Shown here: positions 42,910 through 51,646 of the stretch, piece after piece | How the letters are laid out: every line of letters begins with the position of its first letter | How positions within the stretch are numbered: position 1 is the stretch's first letter | Assembly (NCBI GenBank): GCA_934448295.1 | Contig: CAKSEY010000001.1 | Span: 124,001 to 188,000 of the forward strand | DNA length: 64,000 nucleotides | Direction of reading: 5' to 3' | Source of the DNA: an uncultured Oscillospiraceae bacterium | Lineage (GTDB): Bacteria > Bacillota > Clostridia > Oscillospirales > Ruminococcaceae | Program-made: the position numbers and the translations under genes | Notes under the pieces: model-generated | Database searches by the model: none | What the model was told of the DNA's origin: nothing | What the model saw: only the letters and a program-made list of their open reading frames with translations

Positions 42910-42932
42910 GTATTTTATCTTTCCTTTCGTCT

Positions 42933-43649
42933 TTATGAGTGATCCTCGCCGTACTGGTTGTCGAGGTGCCACTCCAGCTTTTCGAGAATGTCGTAGAAGC
43001 TCTCGTCGTCGCGGTACGGCATTTCAAAGCCCTGCCAGTTGTCGTTCTTCATGAGCTGGCGGACGACGTAGAGGTCGTTCTTGCGGTCGGTGGCGCTCTC
43101 GGTGTAGTCCCTCAGCGGCGCGAAAACCCCGTACTGCCCCTCCAGCCGGTAGAGTATGAACTCCCCGAACTGGAACACTTTCAGCCCGTTGCCCTCGGTG
43201 AGCAGTTTCACGGTGGTCTTGTCCATATCCGGGGCGCTCTCGTTCAGCACGAAATACACTTCCGGCACCTTGTGGAGGTGCGCGTCGTTGTGCTCGCCCG
43301 CTACGTTGTCGTATTCCGCCTCGTTCCACTGGAACTTATCGCTGTCGTAAACGTAGAAGTACGACGTGGGATTCTGGTAGCACTTCACGATGGTGTATTC
43401 CGTGCCGTTGTCGGTTTTGGTGAAAAGCTCGTCGTGCGGCTTGTAGAATATTCCGATGACCGTTTTTATTCCGAAGATGAAAAGCCCGGTGCACGCCAGC
43501 ACTATCAGCATGGGCAGGCATTTCAGCAGCCCCGCCTTCCATTTCGGCATTCCGGTGTATTCGCCGTCGGCAGGCTCGGTTTCAGGCTCGGCGGGAGCCT
43601 TTGTTTCGGTCAGCTCTGCGGGAGCCTGGTTTTCTTTTTTATCGTCCAT
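42933..43649 (-). CDS. Membrane-anchored protein of unknown function
   Basis: 238 aa. A Pro/Glu/Ala-rich N-terminal segment (1-35), one transmembrane helix (about 43-65) and an extracellular domain of about 170 residues rich in Tyr/Phe/Asp. I do not recognise the family. ATG 43649 is taken because AAAGGAAA lies upstream. It precedes lepA by 23 nt, so it probably heads that operon. Confidence 0.72.
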   Translation of the reverse strand: MDDKKENQAPAELTETKAPAEPETEPADGEYTGMPKWKAGLLKCLPMLIVLACTGLFIFGIKTVIGIFYKPHDELFTKTDNGTEYTIVKCYQNPTSYFYVYDSDKFQWNEAEYDNVAGEHNDAHLHKVPEVYFVLNESAPDMDKTTVKLLTEGNGLKVFQFGEFILYRLEGQYGVFAPLRDYTESATDRKNDLYVVRQLMKNDNWQGFEMPYRDDESFYDILEKLEWHLDNQYGEDHS

Positions 43650-43783
43650 AGGTTTCCTTTCAGCAGTTCTCGGATATACGGTGATATACAGCATACATAA
43701 TGTATTATAGCATAAATCGGCGCAAATGTTAAGGGGGTATTCCTTGAAATCGGCAGATTTTTTCGTTTTCACAAACTTTTCTT

Positions 43784-43812
43784 TTGACAAATCAGCGTTT
43801 CTGTGATACAAT
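43784..43812 (+). promoter_or_regulatory. SigA promoter of the pyruvyltransferase/FrhB gene
   Basis: TTGACA (43784-43789), 17 nt, TACAAT (43807-43812). Near-consensus. Confidence 0.85.
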
Positions 43813-43885
43813 ATACTAGTATTGTTATGTCTGTGGCAGAGGCTGTCCCTGCCCGAAAAAAATAAAAAGCAAAGGAAGCGCGGAA

Positions 43886-46231
43886 ATGAAACCGATAAAC
43901 ATAGCCATAACCGCCGCCTGCTTCAGCGGCAACAAGGGAGCCGCAGCAATGCTGCAAAGCTCCATAAAGCAGCTTAAGGAGCGCTACGGCGAGAAGCTCA
44001 ATATATACCTCATGTCCACCTACCCCGGCGCGGACAGAAGGCTCATCGCACAAATGCCGGAGAAATACGACTTTATAAAGGTGGTCAACGCCAAGCCGGA
44101 GCGCCTGCTGTTCATTGCGTTCCCGCTGGCGATACTTTACAGCTTCCTGCGGTATATCCCGCCGTTCAGGAAGGTGCTGGAGATGTGCAGGATAATCAAG
44201 GCGTATTCCCAGTGCGATATAGTTATAGACGAGGCGGGTATCTCGTTCGTTGACAGCCGCGGCTTCATCATGAACACATACGCGTTCGTGTGCGCGGCGG
44301 TGCCCATGCTGTGCGGCGTCCCGGTGGTGAAGTACTCCCAGGCGCTGGGCACGTTCAAGAGCGGCTGGAACAGGTTCCTTGCAAAGTGGATACTGCCGAA
44401 GATAAAGCTGATATGCGCCCGGGGAAAGATAACCCAGGAAAATCTCGCGGGGATAGGCATAACCGAAAACGTGAAGCTGTGCGCTGACGGAGCGTTTTCC
44501 ATGCCCGACAGTGAATATTATGCCGGAAAAGTGGAAAAGCTGTGCAGTGAAAGCCCATTTTTCCGCAAGCGCGTGGTGGCGCTGTCCATAAGCAGCGTTG
44601 TGCAGGGCAAGTGCGAGAAGATGGGCAAGGACTACAAGGGCTGCATGGTGCAGTTCATAAACTGGCTCAACGAGCAGGACTACAACGTGCTGCTAATCGC
44701 CAACGCCGCCCGGGAGGGCAGCGAGAAGCCCCGCAACAACGACCTCATCATCTGCACGGAGGTCTACAACTCCGTCCGCGACAAGGCGCGCGTTATGTGG
44801 GAGCCGCGCGAGATGGCTCCGGAGGAGATACGCGAGCTGCTGGCGCGCAGCGAGGTGCTGGTGGCTTCCAGATTCCACGCGATGATAGGCGCGCTTGAAA
44901 AGCGCACCCCGGTGCTTCTTATAGGCTGGAGCCACAAGTACAAGGAAGTCCTGGATATGTTCGGGCTGGGCGAGTACGCGGTGGATTTCTCCGCGCTGGA
45001 GCTTGACGCGCTGAAAATAAAGTTCATGGGCTTCATCAGGGAAAGCCCGAATATCCGCGAAAAGATAGCGGAGAACCTCCCCGCAGTGCTGGAGAGCAGC
45101 CGCGACAATATCCGCTTCATAAGCGAGGAGATAGACAAGGTATACGCGAAGCCGAAAAAGGTAAAGCTGCTCGATTTCAACCGCCCGGAGCACTACATGG
45201 GCGAGCACGTCTGCTGCCGCATGGGCTATGCCGCCGACGATAATATCCGCGCCAACGCCGCTTCCGGCGGTATGGTGACGGCTCTGCTGTGCCATATGCT
45301 TGAAAAGGGCGAGATAGACGGCGCCTGGGTCACCCGCAGCGAGATAAAGGACGGAAACCTCGGCTACAAGACGTTCATCGCCACCACAAAGGAAGAACTG
45401 ATGGAAAGCTCTTCCTCGGTGTATATGTTCATGCCGCTGATGAAGCACGTCGATATGCTCCGGAAGTTCAACGGAAAGCTAGCCGTGGTGCTGGTCCCGT
45501 GCCAGATGAGGGCGTTCACCTCCATGCTGGAGAAGGAGCCGGAGCTGCGGGAAAAGGTAGTGCTTAAGCTCGGACTTTACTGCAGCGGCAGCCACACCGA
45601 AAACGCGACTCTCGTTCCCCTGCGCAAGAAGAATATCTCCCTGGAGGGCGCAAAGCGGCTGTATTACCGCCGGGGTCACTGGAGGGGGCTTTCCACCGTG
45701 CAGTACGAGGACGGCAGCGAAAAGACCCTCAGCTATCCCAAGACGATATGCGCGTACAAGAATGCGTATTTCTTCAGCCGCGAGAGCTGCATGGTATGCC
45801 AGGATCACTACTGCAACACGGCGGATATCAGTTTCGGCGACATCTGGCTGAAAGAGATGAAGAAGAACCCGATAAAGCACACAAGCTGCGTTATCCGCAA
45901 TGAGCGGGCGCTGAAAGCGTTCCAGTCCGCTGTGGACGACGGCGCGATAGTCGCCTCCAGGATAGACGACAGCAAGATGCTGCGCAGCCAGAAGCGTGCG
46001 CTGGTGTTCAAGTTCAACTGCGCAAAGGCAAAGCAGGAGCTGTTCCAGAAGATGGGCAGGACGCTGAAAGTCGACGTTTCCGGAAGGTGCAAGTGGAACC
46101 ATAGGCTTGCGTTCAGGCTAGGCTGGCGCAACATGACTTTCAGCCGCGAAAAGCTCGACCAGCTTGAGAAAATGCCGACCTGGTTCATCTATTACTATAT
46201 GTGCTTTATCAGAGTTCTGCTGAGCTTCTGA
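43886..46231 (+). CDS. Fusion of polysaccharide pyruvyltransferase and FrhB-type domain
   Basis: 781 aa. Residues 1-420 are a WcaK/CsaB-type polysaccharide pyruvyltransferase (NIAITAACFSGNKGAAAML, ASRFHAMIGALEKRTPVLLIGWSHKY), which would transfer pyruvate from PEP to a glycan. Residues about 440-705 match the FrhB/FdhB beta-subunit domains of F420 hydrogenases (ANAASGGMVTALLCHMLEKG, VPCQMRAF, CMVCQDHYCNTADISFGDIW). The ferredoxin-like domain that often precedes FrhB is missing. These two families often sit next to each other in exopolysaccharide clusters; a single-chain fusion is less usual. AGGAAG lies about 8 nt upstream. It is followed by a flippase-like gene. Confidence 0.85.
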   Translation: MKPINIAITAACFSGNKGAAAMLQSSIKQLKERYGEKLNIYLMSTYPGADRRLIAQMPEKYDFIKVVNAKPERLLFIAFPLAILYSFLRYIPPFRKVLEMCRIIKAYSQCDIVIDEAGISFVDSRGFIMNTYAFVCAAVPMLCGVPVVKYSQALGTFKSGWNRFLAKWILPKIKLICARGKITQENLAGIGITENVKLCADGAFSMPDSEYYAGKVEKLCSESPFFRKRVVALSISSVVQGKCEKMGKDYKGCMVQFINWLNEQDYNVLLIANAAREGSEKPRNNDLIICTEVYNSVRDKARVMWEPREMAPEEIRELLARSEVLVASRFHAMIGALEKRTPVLLIGWSHKYKEVLDMFGLGEYAVDFSALELDALKIKFMGFIRESPNIREKIAENLPAVLESSRDNIRFISEEIDKVYAKPKKVKLLDFNRPEHYMGEHVCCRMGYAADDNIRANAASGGMVTALLCHMLEKGEIDGAWVTRSEIKDGNLGYKTFIATTKEELMESSSSVYMFMPLMKHVDMLRKFNGKLAVVLVPCQMRAFTSMLEKEPELREKVVLKLGLYCSGSHTENATLVPLRKKNISLEGAKRLYYRRGHWRGLSTVQYEDGSEKTLSYPKTICAYKNAYFFSRESCMVCQDHYCNTADISFGDIWLKEMKKNPIKHTSCVIRNERALKAFQSAVDDGAIVASRIDDSKMLRSQKRALVFKFNCAKAKQELFQKMGRTLKVDVSGRCKWNHRLAFRLGWRNMTFSREKLDQLEKMPTWFIYYYMCFIRVLLSF

Positions 46232-46244
46232 CCGGGGGAAATAC

Positions 46245-47228
46245 ATGAAAAAGCCTGATAAGAAAACGATACTGAAAGCGCTGAAAATTCTGTTCGGCGT
46301 GCTGGTTGTGGTATTCCTGGTATGGTACTTCTGGAAGAACTGGGACGAGTTCTCCGAGAAGATAATGAACGTTGATATGGGGATATTCGTGTTCTCCATG
46401 CTGTTCTATTTCGCCTACAAGATAACCCTCGCGTCGCTGTGGCATTACATCACAAAGCTGAACGGCTGCGCGATAAAGTACGAGAAAGCGGTGACCAGCT
46501 ACCTCTACTCCATTCTGGGAAAGTACATTCCCGGAAAGGTGTTCATGCTTGCCGCCCGCCTCACCTACTATAAGGAGGAGGACGCGCCGCTTGCCAAGGT
46601 CACGGTGTGCTTCTTCATTGAGAATGTATGCACGCTGCTGGGCGCGGCTATGCTGTTCATCGTGTCGCTGCTGTTCTTCCCGAACGAGCTTCTGGAGAAC
46701 TACAAGTGGCTGACCGTGGCGCTTATCGTGATATTCTTCGTGTGCGTCCACCCGAAGATAATCAACTTCTTCCTCGGGCTTATCGGAAAGCTGTTCAAGA
46801 AGGACCTCAAAATCCCGATGAAGTACTCCCAGATGCTGAAGGTAGTCCTGCTGTTCATCGGCAACTGGCTTATCGTCGGCGTGGGCTTCTTTATCCTGAC
46901 GAAATCCATCTACCCCGCCGTGGAGTACTCCGAGCTGCTTTTCTGCGCGGGTATCTGGGGTGTTTCCGCGATAATGGGAATTCTTGCGATATTCGCCCCG
47001 TCCGGTCTTGGCGTAAGAGAGGGTATCATCGTTGCCGGGCTGTGCCTTATCATGCCGCAGAGCGACGCTATGGTGGTCTCCGTGGTTTCAAGGCTGTGGC
47101 AGACTATCCCGGAGCTCGTGCTGGTGGCGCTGGCGTTCATCTGGTCAAGGATACGGAATATGTCGAAGATAAAGCTGAAAAAGGGCGCGGATTCTCCGCA
47201 GGAGCTTCCGGACAAGACAGAAAAATAA
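46245..47228 (+). CDS. Flippase-like membrane protein (LPG-synthase TM family)
   Basis: 327 aa, about eight membrane helices. It belongs to the family that includes the membrane half of lysylphosphatidylglycerol synthase (MprF) and its stand-alone relatives. LGKYIPGKVFMLAARLTYYK and APSGLGVREGIIVAGL are diagnostic. The catalytic aminoacyl-transfer domain is absent. Behind a glycan pyruvyltransferase it may help move or display a surface lipid-linked glycan, which is inference. Its ribosome binding site GGGGG lies 7 nt upstream. Confidence 0.85.
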   Translation: MKKPDKKTILKALKILFGVLVVVFLVWYFWKNWDEFSEKIMNVDMGIFVFSMLFYFAYKITLASLWHYITKLNGCAIKYEKAVTSYLYSILGKYIPGKVFMLAARLTYYKEEDAPLAKVTVCFFIENVCTLLGAAMLFIVSLLFFPNELLENYKWLTVALIVIFFVCVHPKIINFFLGLIGKLFKKDLKIPMKYSQMLKVVLLFIGNWLIVGVGFFILTKSIYPAVEYSELLFCAGIWGVSAIMGILAIFAPSGLGVREGIIVAGLCLIMPQSDAMVVSVVSRLWQTIPELVLVALAFIWSRIRNMSKIKLKKGADSPQELPDKTEK

Positions 47229-47302
47229 ACGACCGGGCGGTGTTCTTTCTGCGCTAAGTGCGGAGGATATCGCCCGAATCTACGAAAATGGAGGTGAGCC
47301 GC

Positions 47303-48670
47303 ATGGAGGTGCCGTCAAATATTGCCGAAATTCTGAACAGGCTGGAAAGCGCCGGGTACGAGGCGTGGATAGTGGGCGGCTGCGTGCGCGACAGCCTTAT
47401 GGGGATAGCTCCGCATGATTTCGACGTGACCACGTCGGCTCTGCCGGAGGAGACCGAGCGCGTCTTTGCGGGAATGCGGGTGATAGAGACCGGGATAAAG
47501 CACGGCACTGTGACCGTCGTCAGCGGCGGCGAGCCGGTGGAGATAACCACCTACCGGGTAGACGGGGAATACCGCGACAGCCGCCGCCCGGATTCCGTGA
47601 CCTTCACGCGGAGCCTGCGGGAGGACGTCGCCCGCCGGGACTTCACCATGAACGGCATAGCGTACAGCCCGAAGCGGGGTATGTTTGATGAATTCGGCGG
47701 CGCTGGGGATATCCACAACGGGATAATACGCTGCATAGGCGACCCGGAAAAGCGCTTCCACGAGGACGCTCTGCGCATTCTGCGGGGGCTGAGATTCTCG
47801 GCGGCGCTGGGCTTCTGGATAGAGGACGGCACCGCCGCCGCAATGCTCGGCTGCCGGGAGCTGCTGAACAACATCTCCGCCGAGCGGATATTCGCGGAGC
47901 TTTCAAAGCTGCTCACCGGGCGGCGCTCCGGGGAGAATATCCTGCGGGTGATGAGCTGCTTCCGGGAGATATTCGCGGTGATGATACCGGAGCTGCGCGG
48001 GATCTTTGATTTCAGGCAGTACTCAAAGTGGCATTATCTTGACGTGTATCAGCACACGGCGCTTGCGGTGCAGAGCGCGGCGCAGCTCACTGCGGGAAAG
48101 GAAAACGCGCTGCCGCTGACCCTGGCAATGCTGTTCCACGATATCGGCAAGCCCAGGTGCTTCACCCGGGATGAAAACGGCGAGGGGCATTTCTACTGCC
48201 ACGCGGTATACAGCGCTGAAATGGCGGACAGGATACTCCGCCGGCTGAAATGCAGCAACGCCCTGCGGGAACGGGTGTGCAGTATAGTGAAGTACCACGA
48301 TACCCAGCTCAAAGACGACGACCGGGCGGTGCGCAGGCTTCTGGCGAAGCACGGAGAGCGGCTCGCCTGCGATATCGTCATGGCTCACATAGCGGACGAC
48401 CTCGCAAAGAAGGAGGAGGCGCGCTGCCGTATTCCGGAATGGTACGCGGTGATAGGCAGAATACACCGGCTCGCCCCCGAGTGCTGCTTCACGATGAAGG
48501 AGCTCGCGGTGGACGGGAACGCGCTCCGGGAGATAGTGCCGCCCTCCCCGCTGATGGGCAGGGTGATGAAGCACCTGCTGAAAAAGGTGGTGGACGGCGA
48601 TATCCCGAACGAGCGTGAAATTCTTTTGCAGGAAGCCGCAAAATATGTTGCAAAACGGGGCATAATATGA
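47303..48670 (+). CDS. CCA-adding/tRNA nucleotidyltransferase family enzyme with HD domain
   Basis: 455 aa. Adds or repairs the 3' CCA of tRNA. The nucleotidyltransferase head has IVGGCVRDSLMG and the metal-binding DFDVTT. RDFTMNGIAYSP and the RFHEDALRILRGLRFSAALGF tRNA-binding region follow. An HD domain (LFHDIGKPRC, about 265-390) sits at the C-terminal half. GGAGGTG ends 6 nt before ATG 47303, so that start is preferred over ATG 47288. The leader has a CGGGCG/CGCCCG stem. Confidence 0.93.
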   Translation: MEVPSNIAEILNRLESAGYEAWIVGGCVRDSLMGIAPHDFDVTTSALPEETERVFAGMRVIETGIKHGTVTVVSGGEPVEITTYRVDGEYRDSRRPDSVTFTRSLREDVARRDFTMNGIAYSPKRGMFDEFGGAGDIHNGIIRCIGDPEKRFHEDALRILRGLRFSAALGFWIEDGTAAAMLGCRELLNNISAERIFAELSKLLTGRRSGENILRVMSCFREIFAVMIPELRGIFDFRQYSKWHYLDVYQHTALAVQSAAQLTAGKENALPLTLAMLFHDIGKPRCFTRDENGEGHFYCHAVYSAEMADRILRRLKCSNALRERVCSIVKYHDTQLKDDDRAVRRLLAKHGERLACDIVMAHIADDLAKKEEARCRIPEWYAVIGRIHRLAPECCFTMKELAVDGNALREIVPPSPLMGRVMKHLLKKVVDGDIPNEREILLQEAAKYVAKRGII

Positions 48671-48854
48671 TATAATAAACGCAAAGCGTTTATTATAGAT
48701 CAAAATGCCTTGCACATACGTCCGCCGCAGGCGGACTCCGTGCATATCGGCAAATTATATCATATCCGCAGGATATGATATAATCTAACTAAGTTAGACT
48801 GCGCAATACAGACGTTTCATTACCCGAGCTTACAGAAAGAATGGAGAGAACAGC
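48671..48854. repeat. Cluster of three palindromes before the MreB paralogue
   Basis: Three consecutive hairpins. The first has 12-bp arms (TATAATAAACGC) with loop AAA at 48671-48697. The second has GTCCGCC/GGCGGAC arms with loop GCA at 48720-48736, plus an outer TGCAC/GTGCA pair. The third has 14-bp arms (ATTATATCATATCC) with loop GCA at 48754-48784. The 12-mer ATATGATATAAT occurs at both ends as a direct repeat. No T tracts follow, so these are not standard terminators. Confidence 0.7.
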
Positions 48855-49871
48855 ATGGCATTAGATATAGGCATAGACCTTGGCACCGCGAACATAATCA
48901 TCACCATCGCCGGAAAGGGCATAGTCCTGAACGAGCCGTCCGTTGTGGCGTACGACAAGAAGAAAAAGGCGGTGGTCGCGGTAGGCTCCGAGGCTTACAG
49001 AATGATCGGCAGAACGCCGGAGTACATTGTTGCAGTGCGTCCCCTTAAGGACGGAGTTATCTCGGACAACGACATGACCGAGGCGATGATACGCGAGTTT
49101 ATCCACATGGTGAACGGCGGCGCAATGATGAAGCCGCGCATAGTTCTGTGCGTGCCTTCCTCCGTTACGGACGTTGAGCGGCGCGCAGTGGTAGAGGCGG
49201 CTATGTCCGCGGGCGCGCGCAAGGTGTTCCTCATTGAAGAGCCCATCGCGGCGCTTATCGGCGCCGGGGTGGATATTTCCAAGCCGAACGGCACGATGGT
49301 CGTTGATATCGGCGGCGGTACCGCAGATGTCGCGATAGTTTCCTTCAACGGTATCGTGCAGAGCCGCTCCATCAAGATGGCTGGCAACAAGTTCGACCAG
49401 GCGATAATCCGCCACATCACGCAGAAGTACAAGGTGCTCATCGGCGAAAAAACCGCTGAAAAGGCGAAGATGGAGATAGCCAACGTGTTTGACCCCACCG
49501 GCGAGGTCAAGATGACGATACGCGGCAGGAACCTGCTCAAAGGTCTGCCGGAGAGCATCGAGATAACCGACAGGGACATCTACGAGGCTATCCACGAGAA
49601 CGCCATGGAGATAGTCGAGCAGGTGAAGCTGGTGCTGGAATCCACCCCGCCTGAGCTGGTGGGAGATATCCTATCGAACGGTATCATGCTGACCGGCGGC
49701 GGAGCAATGCTCGGCGGGCTTCCGGAGCTTATATCGGACAACGTGGGCGCTCCCTGCTTTGTGGCGGAGAATCCTATCGAGTGCGTTGCGCGGGGAGTTG
49801 ACGCGGCATTCAGGATGTCCGGCGACCTGCTAGACGGCTTCGAGCAGATACAGCTTTATAACTTTAAGTAA
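48855..49871 (+). CDS. MreB-family actin-like protein (Mbl/MreBH type)
   Basis: 338 aa. Forms membrane-associated filaments that guide side-wall synthesis. Phosphate 1 loop GIDLGTANIII, phosphate 2 MVVDIGGGTADVAIV, the adenosine motif MLTGGGAMLGGLPELI and GARKVFLIEEPIAALIGAG are intact. There is no mreC or mreD next to it, so it is an extra paralogue rather than the main mreBCD operon. GGAGAG lies about 7 nt before ATG 48855. Confidence 0.93.
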   Translation: MALDIGIDLGTANIIITIAGKGIVLNEPSVVAYDKKKKAVVAVGSEAYRMIGRTPEYIVAVRPLKDGVISDNDMTEAMIREFIHMVNGGAMMKPRIVLCVPSSVTDVERRAVVEAAMSAGARKVFLIEEPIAALIGAGVDISKPNGTMVVDIGGGTADVAIVSFNGIVQSRSIKMAGNKFDQAIIRHITQKYKVLIGEKTAEKAKMEIANVFDPTGEVKMTIRGRNLLKGLPESIEITDRDIYEAIHENAMEIVEQVKLVLESTPPELVGDILSNGIMLTGGGAMLGGLPELISDNVGAPCFVAENPIECVARGVDAAFRMSGDLLDGFEQIQLYNFK

Positions 49872-50093
49872 CATTAAATGCGCTGCGGACAACGCGGCGC
49901 ATTCTTTTTGCTTTGAATGCCCGGGTCATTCGGGATACATCTAAACAAGAAAAATGGCTTAGCAGCGCGGCGCGATGAACGATCCGCATTGTTAAGCTGT
50001 TTTCCATGTTCTGTTATTTTGATACGAAATGCACACCTTGAATAGCCTTGCTGAGCTGTTCTGCCGCCTGCTGCACTTCACTAACAGCCTGCA
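49872..50093. other. Decayed sequence after the MreB paralogue
   Basis: No intact gene. On the minus strand a frame from about 50160 to 50014 ends in a helical tail (EVQQAAEQLSKAIQGVHFVSK) of unknown origin. It follows directly on the broken IS3 piece and is probably part of the same degraded insertion. Confidence 0.4.
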
Positions 50094-50695
50094 TCATGTT
50101 GTCCGCCGGAGAAGTATCCAGCACGTTGTGTATGGTATTTCCGACCTTTCTTTTTTCATAACCGCTTTTACAGCATTAAGGACAAGATGGACTGTCTGTT
50201 CTGTCCCGGTATTGTAAGCTACGATGCTGTTATCAAGGTCACGAATAATCGAAAGTTACAGCACTTCCTGCTTTGTGAAAATGTAAGGGCAACACCGCAC
50301 AATTATTGTCGTGCGATTGCGCCGTAGATTTTTTGTCAGATTGTACAAATTGAGCGCAGGCAGGCTGGCGCCTGTCAAGCGAAAGTTGTGCAAGATGACG
50401 AAAAAGATGCAAGCAAGCGCCGCGTAAGCCGCAGGCGTCGCTTGACAAAGGCGGTAGCCGTTAATTGTGCGGTGTTGCCTAAGATATATCTGTTACCCAA
50501 GAACTTGCACATAACGCTGATTGAATATTTGTGCTTATGATTTATTGCCTCATATTTGCGTTTTGGTTTCACCTCTTTCCAGTAAGGCGAAGAAAATCCC
50601 GCCCATTTCAGCCGTATTGCTCCGTTATATCTCGATTTGTGTTTCCTTGTTTCTTCATTCGCAATACTTCCGGTTCTCATGTATTTCCTTGGCAT
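50094..50695 (-). pseudogene. Remnant of an IS3-family transposase, interrupted by a MITE
   Basis: From 50695 on the minus strand about 70 codons read MPRKYMRTGSIANEETRKHK... ending in SISVMCKFLG, the N-terminal part of an IS3-type transposase. After the MITE, 50255-50094 reads RDLDNSIVAYNTGTEQTV and VLNAVKAVMKKE, which fits the integrase core (...IVAY-T-TEQT...) of the same family. The middle of the protein is missing and frames are broken, so it cannot be active. Confidence 0.7.
50288..50479. mobile_element. 192-bp MITE with 18-bp terminal inverted repeats
   Basis: Ends GGCAACACCGCACAATTA (50288-50305) and its exact inverse (50462-50479). TAAG flanks both sides (50284-50287 and 50480-50483), a 4-bp target-site duplication. 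The inside has more inverted segments and no gene. It is non-autonomous and inserted into the dead IS3 transposase gene. Confidence 0.88.
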
Positions 50696-50700
50696 AGCAA

Positions 50701-50737
50701 GACCCTCCTATGGTTTCTATTATACCATAGGAGGGTC
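50701..50737 (-). promoter_or_regulatory. Hairpin covering the transposase ribosome binding site
   Basis: A perfect 14-bp stem (GACCCTCCTATGGT and its inverse) with a 9-nt loop. On the minus strand the 3' arm contains AGGAGGG, the ribosome binding site of the transposase start at 50695, and the loop region contains TATAAT. Readthrough RNA would fold and hide the site, a known way for insertion sequences to limit expression. Confidence 0.6.
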
Positions 50738-50795
50738 ATTTTGTCATTGTCTGTTTTTACTGGTGCAGTTCAAATTACATTCCGGGGAATTTTTA

Positions 50796-51626
50796 TCAGT
50801 TATACATATATTTCTGCATAACGTTTGTGTAGACCTTCGTCATGTCCGGCTCGATTCCCTTTGCCTTAAACAGCTCGGAAACCGTCACGAACTTGTACCC
50901 CTGCTTTTTCAGCTCCGGGATTATCGTGTCCAGAGCCTCAACGGTCTTGGAATTCCCCTGAGCGTCATGCAGGAGGATTATGTCGCCGTCCTTTGCCTGC
51001 TTCAATATCTTTTTCGCGCGCATTTCGGCGGTGACTCTGTCCTCCCAGTCGTTCGCGCCGATCCCTGCGATGAACGGCATATCTATGCTGTCGAACATCG
51101 TGTCGTTCACGGAGATGTACGGCGGGCGGAAGAACTTGCTGTGCTCGCCGGTTATCTCGAAAATCTTGTCCTCGGTGGTCTGTATCTCGGACTTTATCTG
51201 CTCCTCGGTGAACTCCGTCATGTTGCTGTGAGTCTGGCTGTGGTTGTTTATCTCACAGCCCATGTCGTAAGCGCGTTTTACAGCCTTGGCGCTCTCCTCG
51301 TTGATGTTGTTGCCTATCAGGAAGAAAGACGCGATTATTTCGTGCTTCTCCAGCATATCAAGGACTTCATTCGTGGTGGTCGTGTTGGGGCCGTCGTCGA
51401 ATGTAAGCGCAATATACTTGACCTCTTCGTTCATGTCTGATTCCTCCGTTTTTGCCCCGGAAGGCTTCGCGCCCTCAGCGGAGCCGGGCTGTTCCGTCCC
51501 GGCGGGCTGGCGCTCCTCCACTGAGGACACCGCCTGCGAAACCACCTCGGATACCTCCGGAACGCTCCTGCCTGCGCAGCCGGCGAGTATTCCCACCGCC
51601 GCAAGCATGGCTATGATACTTTTCAT
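50796..51626 (-). CDS. Polysaccharide deacetylase lipoprotein (NodB domain)
   Basis: 276 aa. Signal peptide with lipobox ILAGC, so lipid-anchored outside. A Ser/Glu/Pro-rich linker precedes the NodB domain (about 80-270): TFDDGP (catalytic and metal Asp), NHSQTH (zinc histidines), RPPY, NDWEDR and the terminal LLHDAQGN are all present, so it should be active on peptidoglycan or another N-acetylated glycan. ATG 51626 is used, GAGGAG being 4 nt upstream; ATG 51638 is the alternative. It lies just downstream of leuS and may be co-transcribed. Confidence 0.9.
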   Translation of the reverse strand: MKSIIAMLAAVGILAGCAGRSVPEVSEVVSQAVSSVEERQPAGTEQPGSAEGAKPSGAKTEESDMNEEVKYIALTFDDGPNTTTTNEVLDMLEKHEIIASFFLIGNNINEESAKAVKRAYDMGCEINNHSQTHSNMTEFTEEQIKSEIQTTEDKIFEITGEHSKFFRPPYISVNDTMFDSIDMPFIAGIGANDWEDRVTAEMRAKKILKQAKDGDIILLHDAQGNSKTVEALDTIIPELKKQGYKFVTVSELFKAKGIEPDMTKVYTNVMQKYMYN

Positions 51627-51646
51627 GGCTCTCCTCATTCAGTAGC

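Noticed and set aside
49872..50287. Small gene on the plus strand (62 codons at 50029)
   Set aside because: It runs antisense to the decayed IS3 transposase and has no ribosome binding site.
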